A stretch of DNA of 64,000 nt from Saprospiraceae bacterium (GTDB lineage Bacteria; Bacteroidota; Bacteroidia; Chitinophagales; Saprospiraceae): positions 1,057,946 through 1,121,945 of the forward strand of contig JADJTQ010000003.1 of NCBI GenBank assembly GCA_016711125.1, read 5' to 3'. Of the stretch, positions 57,561-64,000 are shown piece after piece. Made by a program: the position numbers and the translations under genes. Positions within the stretch are counted from its first letter, which is position 1. Each line of letters begins with the position of its first letter. Under the pieces are notes generated by a model. That model was not told the origin of the DNA. It did no database searches and saw only the letters and a program-made list of their open reading frames with translations.

Positions 57561-58427
57561 ATGACGAGAATACTATTACTTTCTTTAATCTACATGATCC
57601 TGTTGGGTTGTGACTCTCAATCTGAAAAAAATGTAAATGCTGATCAGGAGGAGTGGCTTTCTTTATTCAATGGTCAAAACCTTGATGATTGGGCACCAAA
57701 GATCCGGGGAATTCCTTTGGGTCAAAATTATTTGAATACATTCCGGGTAGCCGACGGGGTCTTGCAGGCAAACTACGATGGTTACAAAAATTTCGATGAC
57801 CGTTTTGGCCATTTATTTTATAAGGATTCATTTTCTTTTTATCATTTAGTAGCTGAATATCGTACGCTGGGTGATTCAACAATTCCTGGCGCACCTGAAT
57901 GGGCATTTCGAAATAATGGCCTAATGCTACATGCACAATCAGCCCAAAGCATGGGCTTGGAGCAAGACTTTCCGATTTCACTTGAAATGCAATTACTGTC
58001 TGGAAATGGAGTAGATGAGAGGCCAACCGCTAATCTCTGTACTCCCGGTACCCATGTCCATCTTGCCGATACATTATTTACCAACCACTGTATCCAATCA
58101 AGTTCGAAGACCTATCATGGAGACACCTGGGTGAGGGTAGAAGCGTTGGTTTTTGGGGATTCCGTAGTGCACTTTCTGGTCGAGGGAGATACCGTCTTTA
58201 CCTTTACTAAACCAGTGATGGGTGCTGGAGTAGTAAACGGCCATAATCAGGATTATCTGGTGGAAGGTCAACCGATAAAGGGTGGATATATAACTATCCA
58301 AGGCGAAAGTCATCCGACCGAATTCAGAAAAATTGAATTATTAAACCTTTGTGGATGCACGGATAGAAAGGCTAAAAATTACAAGTCCTATTTTGTTAAA
58401 TCGGACAACAGTAAATGTATATATTAA
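57561..58427 (+). CDS. DUF1080 (3-keto-disaccharide hydrolase-type) lipoprotein
   Basis: A 288-residue lipoprotein (LIYMILLGCDSQSEK) of the 3-keto-disaccharide hydrolase/concanavalin-like beta-sandwich family: EEWLSLFNGQNLDDWAPKIR, ENGA-type strand ISLEMQLLSGNG, and GGYITIQGESHPTEFRKIEL near the end. It has a short C-terminal cysteine tail (CGCTDRKAKNYKSYFV). It probably binds or cleaves sugars at the cell surface, and precedes two glycosidase genes on the same strand. Confidence 0.88.
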   Translation: MTRILLLSLIYMILLGCDSQSEKNVNADQEEWLSLFNGQNLDDWAPKIRGIPLGQNYLNTFRVADGVLQANYDGYKNFDDRFGHLFYKDSFSFYHLVAEYRTLGDSTIPGAPEWAFRNNGLMLHAQSAQSMGLEQDFPISLEMQLLSGNGVDERPTANLCTPGTHVHLADTLFTNHCIQSSSKTYHGDTWVRVEALVFGDSVVHFLVEGDTVFTFTKPVMGAGVVNGHNQDYLVEGQPIKGGYITIQGESHPTEFRKIELLNLCGCTDRKAKNYKSYFVKSDNSKCIY

Positions 58428-58476
58428 CCTTGAATTGACTCTGTTTTTAGTTTTTACTCTCACAAAATGAAATTCA

Positions 58477-60854
58477 ATGTATTTTTACGTGCTTATTGTG
58501 TTGATCAGTTGTCGATCAACCAGTGAACCCAATTTGCACCCGCTCCCTGACCTCGTTAAATATGTCGATCCACAAATAGGTTCGGTACATGGCAGGTGGT
58601 TTTTTTACACCCCGGCAGCCCTTCCTTTCGGCATGGCCAAACTGGCACCGCATACCTATGCATACAACAGTAGCGGTGGGTGGGGTCCCACGGGTTATGA
58701 TGACCGGCATTCATCGATCGAAGGATTCGGCCATTTTCATGAATTTCAGGTGGGAGGACTAACCTTTATGCCGACCACTGGCACCGTTAACACCATGCCG
58801 GAAGTCTGGAAAAACCCGATAGTGGTTATCGTTCGAGATTTGAAAAATCAACTGAAATTGCCGAGCCGGGATATTACAGTGTGGTATTGTCCGACTATGA
58901 TATTAAGGTCGAATTAACCGCTACGGAGAGGGTAGGGATTCACCGATATACTTTCGAAAAACCGGGAATGGCCCATTTGGTGATCGACATCGGGCATCGT
59001 CAGGGAGAAAGCGGTGAGGTCACCAAGGCTGAAGCAACGCTGGTTAATGATCAGGAGATCGAAGGCTATATCGAGACCTATCCCGAGTATCTTAAATTTT
59101 GTGATCCTAATCAGCGGGTAGGTATGTTTTTTGTCGCAAGATTAAGTAAGCCTGTCATTTCCAGTGCCGCTTTTGTTGATTCCTTAGTGATCAATGAAAT
59201 GGCTCATACCGAAGGAACACAGAATGGAATGGTGCTGGATTTTGATGTGGTAGAGCAAGGAGAAGTGCTTGAGATACAAACAGGTTTAAGCTACACTTCT
59301 ATGGAGAATGCCAGATTGAATTTAGCTAAAGAAGTTCAAGGTAAGTCATTCGATCAGATAAGAAATGAGGCTCGGGCACAATGGAATGAGCAGTTAAACC
59401 GGATAAAAGTTGAAGGGGGCCGGGAAGCTGATCGTATCAAGTTTTATACCGGATTATATCATGCATTATTAGGGCGCGGCCTGGCAAGTGATGTAAATGG
59501 GCATTATCCAAAAATCGATCATGAAATTGGGAAGATTCCTCTTGACGAGAAAGGTGATCCGCGTTACCATCACTACAATTCCGATGGGATGTGGGGTGGA
59601 TTTTGGAATTTAAGTCAATTATGGGCACTGGCATATCCTGAATATCTAAGTGACTATATTCAGTCGAATATTGACTTATATCATGAGAGAGGATGGTTGC
59701 ATGATGGTGTGGCCAACAGCACTTATACCAATGGAGTACAAACCAATTTTCAGGGATTGCTCCTTGCATCAACCTATAATGTGGGTATCCGTGACTTCGA
59801 CGTAAGTGGCTATGAAGCGGCATTAAAAAATGAATTAAATGCCGATGGTAGAAACCTGGGGAATGGGAAGTATGATTTGCACTATTTTATCAATGATCAA
59901 TATGTGCCCTACAAAGACACGATGATTTCAAACGGCTGGATCTTTAATTTTGGTAGCTCGCATACGCTTGAATATGCTTTTAGTTCGTATGCGGTAGGGC
60001 AAATGGCTAAATTGATGAATGACCGGCCGAATTATCTTCGACTGAATAGTCAGGCTACCTATTATCAGAATTTATTTGACCCTGAAACAAAATTGATGCG
60101 ACCCAAATTGGAGAATGGCACTTTTATACGTGATTTTGATCCGATGAAAGCATGGGATGGATTTCAGGAGGGAAATGCCTGGCAATACACCTGGTATGTA
60201 CCTCACGATCCTGCTAAGCTCATTGAGTTAGTTGGTGATTCACTATTTAATGAAAGGCTCGAAAGAATGTTTGAAGATGCCTACAAAAATCGTTTTGGTA
60301 GCGGTACTGACGAAATCCATAGTTTTTCAGCTATCGAAAAATTATATAATCATGGTAATCAGCCAAGCTTGCACAATGCCTGGCTTTTTAATTACTCGGG
60401 ACAACCCTGGCTCACTCAAAAATGGGTGCGATCGATTGCCGATCATTTTTATGGCATCGATCCCTTGCACGGCTATGGTGTAGGGCAGGATGAAGATCAG
60501 GGGCAGTTAGGTGCTTGGTATGTTATGGCTGCAATAGGCCTTTTTGACGTCCAGGGCCATAGCTCGGCAAGACCATCTTTTCAATTGAGCGCTCCTTTCT
60601 TTGACCGGATTAGTATTCAATTAGATCAACAATATTTTGAGGGAACGGAGTTGATAATAGAAAAAAACAGCAGTAATGCCGATGATCAATACATTCAATC
60701 AGTCACCTGGAATGAGCAGGAAATATCGAATTGTTGGATTTACCGGGATGCATTGATGAAAGGTGGTACTTTGCGTTTTAATTTGGGATCTGAACCCCAT
60801 GTAAAATGGGGAGTATCCGTTCCACCACCCTCAATGTCAAACGAAAAAGAGTAA
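58477..60854 (+). CDS. GH92 family exo-alpha-mannosidase-like lipoprotein (frameshift at ~58800)
   Basis: About 790 residues when joined. ATG 58477 gives a lipoprotein-type start (YVLIVLISCRSTS). The GH92 N-terminal domain follows (VKYVDPQIGSVHGRWFFYTP, PFGMAKLAPHT), then the catalytic alpha/alpha barrel with NSDGMWGGFWNLSQLWALAY, AWDGFQEGNAWQYTWYVPHD and GVGQDEDQGQLGAWYVMAAI. Adding one base in CCGG near 58800 restores DSGYRSRFEKSTEIAEPGYY. GH92 enzymes are calcium-dependent and trim alpha-mannose from glycans. It ends three bases before the next gene. Confidence 0.9.
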
Positions 60855-60857
60855 GCA

Positions 60858-62137
60858 ATGAAATATGGTCTGCTTTTTAGCTTGATTTATTTAGCCTCCA
60901 CAAGCCCTGCTCAGACTCAGACTTTAAAGGAGCAAATCCGGCAAAATCAGAAATTCAATGTTGTAAAAGATAAAGCGATCGAAATTATTAAGACAGGGTT
61001 TAACGCTGGGGATGGCTATAGTGAAGTCTGGATCAGAGACTATAATACATTTATTGAGCTTTCCGCTGAGGTTTTGAATATGATGTGTTGAAAGAAAATC
61101 TTCTCGTATTTTGCCGTTTACAGGGTGAGGACGGGAATATTGTCGATGGTTTTATCCCGAAATCCAAGGCTGTTGCCAGTGAGGGAGGTTATCAATACAT
61201 TTACTCGGAACTTGAACCTGATTATTGTGGGCATAAGAATACGGTAGAGACTGACCACGAGAGCTCTTTAATACAAGCAGTATATAAACTCATCAAGGTC
61301 AGTAATCGCCTGGATATCCTCGATGAAAAAGTAGGAAATATAACGGTGTCTGATCGGATGGAGCTGGCGCTGCAATTTTTGCTAGATAATCGATGGTCGG
61401 ATAAATATGAATTGATTTATGGTGCTACTACGGCCGATTGGGGGGATGTGCAACATAGTCATCCATGGGGTGTAACCATCGATGAAAATACTCATTTTTG
61501 CGTGGATATTTATGATAATGCAATGATGGTGATCGCACTTAATAATCTGATTGAATTGAAGCCAGGACTAAAAGACAAATGGGAGCCCGTCAGAGATAAA
61601 ATAGCTAAAAATATCATGGCGGTATTATGGGATGACATTGGTCAGAAATTTATTCCGCATGTTTATCTCGAAAAATCTCCCTATCCGGCCGGTTTTAATG
61701 AAGATGAGATTTATTATCACGGTGGCACTGCCATAGCTATAGAAGCGGGGCTGCTTAATCAGGATCAGATTAGACGATCTCTTGAAAAAATGGTAAATAA
61801 TGTAAAAGTATCAGGTGCGGCTTCGATAGGCCTCACCTTATATCCATCTTATCCCGAATGGGCTTTTGAAAATAAGGGAATGGTGCCATATGGATATCAA
61901 AATGGGGGCGATTGGACCTGGTTTGGCGGTCGAATGATCCAGCAGTTGATCAAGTATGGCTTTGTTCAGGAGGCTTATGAGCAAATCCAACCAATGGTAC
62001 ATCGTGTTGTCGTTAATGATGGTTTTTTTGAGTGGTATACGGTCGATAATAAACCGATGGGCTCCGGCACTTTTCGAGGATCAGCCGGCGTATTGTGGAA
62101 GGCGATTAGAATGTTTGAAGAATGGGAGAGCCAATAG
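60858..62137 (+). CDS. alpha/alpha-barrel glycosidase, debranching-like (frameshift at ~61075)
   Basis: About 425 residues when joined, with a signal peptide (LIYLASTSPAQTQT). The (alpha/alpha)6 barrel features include SEVWIRDYNTFIELSAEV, DYCGHKNTVETDHESSLIQA and QNGGDWTWFGGRMIQQLIKY. Adding one T to TTTT near 61075 reads VFEYDVLKENLLVFCRLQGE. It resembles amylo-1,6-glucosidase-like families, but I cannot name its GH family or substrate. It follows the GH92 gene by three bases, so both are in one operon and probably act on the same glycan. Confidence 0.78.
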
Positions 62138-62698
62138 GGTAAAGAATAAGGATCAAGAGGAATCGAAGGTTTAATTATCGAGGGTTTAATTTCCCACTAA
62201 GACTCAAAGGGCACGAAGATTGTTGCACACAATTTTTAATCTGCAATCTGCAATCTGCAATCAGCATTCTTCAATCACTAGGCTGAAGATTAATTTCCCA
62301 CTAAGACTCAAAGGGCACGAAGATTGATTCGGGAAGAAGTTAGCGTACAACGGAACATTATTCTAAAATCAGAAGCCTGAACTGTTGCACACAATTTTTA
62401 ATCTGCAATCTGCAATCAGCATTCTTCAATCAATAGGCTACGGATTAATTTCCCACTAAGACTCAAAGGGCACGAAACTTGATTGGGGAAAAGGTTGTAG
62501 TATAAAGAGAGCAATCAACAATCTTCAATCAAGAAGGCACGTCACATGGGTTTGCAACCCAACTAATCAACTACTTCTCCAATGACCTACTCGACCAATT
62601 ATCTACCCAACCATAAAGTTATTAACACTTTAGTTGAGTAGTTTGGTAAAAACTGTCAATAAAAAGTATGAGACTTCATCAACCTACCAACCAATCAC
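62138..62698. repeat. gene-free spacer with repeat elements
   Basis: A phrase of 32 bases (with CCCACTAAGACTCAAAGGGC at its core) occurs three times (62186, 62290, 62445). Between copies are TGTTGCACACAATTTTTAAT, twice, and short CTGCAATCTGCAATC runs. From 62550 it is AT-rich with repeated CTACTT, ACCAAT-type words. The ACTAAGACTCAAAGGGCACG type of sequence is seen between genes in many environmental bacteria. No gene is visible. Confidence 0.75.
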
Positions 62699-63394
62699 CT
62701 ACTTTACCAATGACCCACTTGACCAATCACCTACTTGACCAATCAATTCCAATTGCTTATCAACCACATCCGGCACCTCATCGGGAAAGTGTGAGATAAA
62801 GATCAAGGTATGTTGGGAAGTCAAAATTTCATTCAAAAGTGCATTGCATTTACTGAATGCTTTGATGGTCCGGCCCAGGTAAGGGTTCACTCACGAGCAG
62901 AAGTACCGGTGGTGATTTAATCAATGTTCGCATAAAAAATAATAAACGCTGCGTGCCGGTTGACAGGGTTAAAAAGTTGTTTTGCATTTGTTCTTTCAAG
63001 CCAAAATAATCGAATAGCTCAGATGCCATATCAACCCATTCTGGTTTGCGATTTTGCACAAAAAAGGTATCCGTCATTCCACTCAAAACGACATCCACTG
63101 CCTGGTGATTATAGTTAAAATAACTGTGCAATTCAGGAGAAGTAAATCCTATTTTTTCTTTAATATCCCAGATGCTTTCTCCAGTACCTCTGACGCGGTC
63201 AAACAAAGTGATTTTATTGGAATAGGCTTGCGGATGATCTCCATAGATCAAACTGATCAGCGTCGATTTTCCTGAACCATTTGGTCCCTGCACCACCCAT
63301 TTGTCACCTCGTTTCACGGTCCAGTCCAGACATTCAATGATGGTCTTTTTTTGATATTTAATTTTGATTTGATCCAAATTTCAAACTTCAGCAC
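62699..63394 (-). CDS. ABC ATPase, second of a tandem pair (frameshifts)
   Basis: A ModF/photorepair-like ABC ATPase of about 230 residues. Adding one A to GAAATTTGG near 63377 extends the start to GTG 63394 (VLKFENLDQIKIKYQKKTII). Walker A is GPNGSGKST and the signature region is LTLSTGTQRLLFFM. The Walker B region reads VLLLVSEPLPGPD, where the usual Asp is Ser. A shift near 62850 leads into the C-terminal part (KCNALLNEILTSQHTLIFIS, HFPDEVPDVV). The partner gene ends at TAG overlapping this GTG (TAGTG), so they are coupled. No membrane partner is visible. Confidence 0.75.
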
Positions 63395-64000
63395 TAGGAT
63401 TCCCGCCACAGATCTTTTAAATGATTGATCAGTACAGGGAGATGGCTTTTGACTCGCTAGTGATCTTGATCTTCAGTATTTGCCCATCATCTGATTTGCC
63501 TTGATGCAACACTTCACCACTCTCCAGATGGAGAAACCTGTTTATGCACCCAGGAAGGTTGCGAAAATGACCAGCGAGGATGATCTGCTGCTCGAAATGG
63601 CTCACCATTTTATCCAAATAGTCATTGAAAAGTTGACGGCTTTGGTCGTCGAGTCCAATATGTGGATTATCTAATAGAAGAAATTTGGGTTGTTGTAGAA
63701 ATGCCTTGCAAAGAAGAATTTTTCGAGTCTGACCACTGCTGAGCTTAATGCGCTCCATGGGCAGCAATGGCCAAAGATCCATCAGGTCCAGGAATTCCCG
63801 ATGAGTCGACAAATCAATGTTTAAGCCACCATCAAGTAAATAATTTTCTACCGTCAGATGTCCATCCGAATCAAAAGCCTGATAGCGCTGCTGATAATAA
63901 TGTACCGCATTCACACTATTGAATAATTTGCCGGTATCGGTAAATGATACAAGTTGGATTGATGCCCGTCGGTCGTCAAAGCTTTCTGGGTTCCTCAAAA
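63394..64000 (-). CDS. ABC ATPase, first of a tandem pair (partial at right edge)
   Basis: The start lies beyond the window. The visible part has IKLSSGQTRKILLCKAFL (signature), FLLLDNPHIGLDDQ (Walker B with Asn in place of Glu) and ILAGHFRNLPGCINRFLHL. The listed stop at 63429 is produced by a lost A in TCAAAAGCC near 63440. With it restored the protein continues SHLPVLINHLKDLWRES to TAG 63394. The DN in Walker B and the pairing with the next gene are typical of ModF-like tandem ATPases. Confidence 0.78.

Noticed and set aside
62186..62476. CRISPR-like array
   Set aside because: Only three repeat copies with unequal spacing of 104 and 155 bases, inter-repeat sequence itself repeated, and no cas genes.
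1..64000. tRNA, rRNA, riboswitches and replication origin
   Set aside because: No sequence recognisable as any of these was found on reading; absence was not tested with covariance models.

Overview
The window looks like chromosomal DNA from a Bacteroidota bacterium, probably near Saprospiria/Chitinophagia. Reasons: a Reg_prop-propeller histidine kinase, TonB receptors including one with a CarboxypepD_reg plug extension, GH92 and DUF1080 secreted enzymes, a tail-fiber-domain surface protein, an IS1634-type transposase of the Bacteroidota kind, AT-rich weak ribosome sites and moderate GC. The exact genus cannot be told from the sequence. No rRNA, tRNA, CRISPR array or replication origin was recognised.

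Layout. 0.3-8.2 kb: broken tail-fiber-domain surface protein, LuxR-type response regulator with its propeller histidine kinase, SMP-30-type lactonase, L-rhamnose mutarotase, TlpA-like lipoprotein. 8.3-13.6 kb: purple-acid-phosphatase-like enzyme, TPR protein, class C beta-lactamase-like hydrolase, small unknowns. 14-26 kb: a redox/central-carbon block with pyruvate phosphate dikinase, a dihydroorotate-dehydrogenase-like flavoprotein, pyruvate:ferredoxin oxidoreductase, a GltD-like Fe-S flavoprotein, a haem lipoprotein (DUF3365), a 1-Cys peroxiredoxin and a universal stress protein. 26-31 kb: HhH protein, an IS1634-like element, a degenerate receiver protein, a small W-rich exported protein. 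Several genes between 13.6 and 31 kb carry TGAT-N4-ATCA (Fnr-like) dyads 45-80 bp upstream. 31-41 kb: BNR protein, SbcD-like nuclease, ChaN plus TonB receptor (probably haem/metal uptake), DinB-like, VWA, AraC, DUF1761, DUF4287 and a TolB-like lipoprotein. 41.5-48.2 kb: TetR-controlled tripartite exporter (TolC, HlyD, two ABC ATPases, two permeases). 48.6-55.4 kb: the most unusual part, three near-identical cassettes each encoding a secreted, cysteine-rich, two-domain Ig-like protein with its own conserved leader and terminator, embedded in a family of GC-rich repeats, with a TonB receptor gene wedged antisense between copies one and two. 55.5-62.1 kb: TPR-histidine kinase and a glycan-degrading run (DUF1080 lipoprotein, GH92 mannosidase-like, alpha/alpha-barrel glycosidase). 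62.1-64 kb: repeat-filled spacer and a pair of overlapping ABC ATPase genes cut by the right edge.

Sequence integrity. About fifteen genes here are split by single-base shifts, nearly all in short homopolymers and mostly losses of one base; both halves stay recognisable. Copy three of the Ig-like gene shows this directly against copies one and two. Two genes also have an in-frame stop with the coding pattern continuing beyond. This suggests indel-prone sequencing, true gene decay, or both. The loss of about 60 codons, including the signature and Walker B motifs, from one ABC ATPase is too large for simple base-calling error. Where a split gene is reported as one feature, the span covers both halves and the shift point is given.
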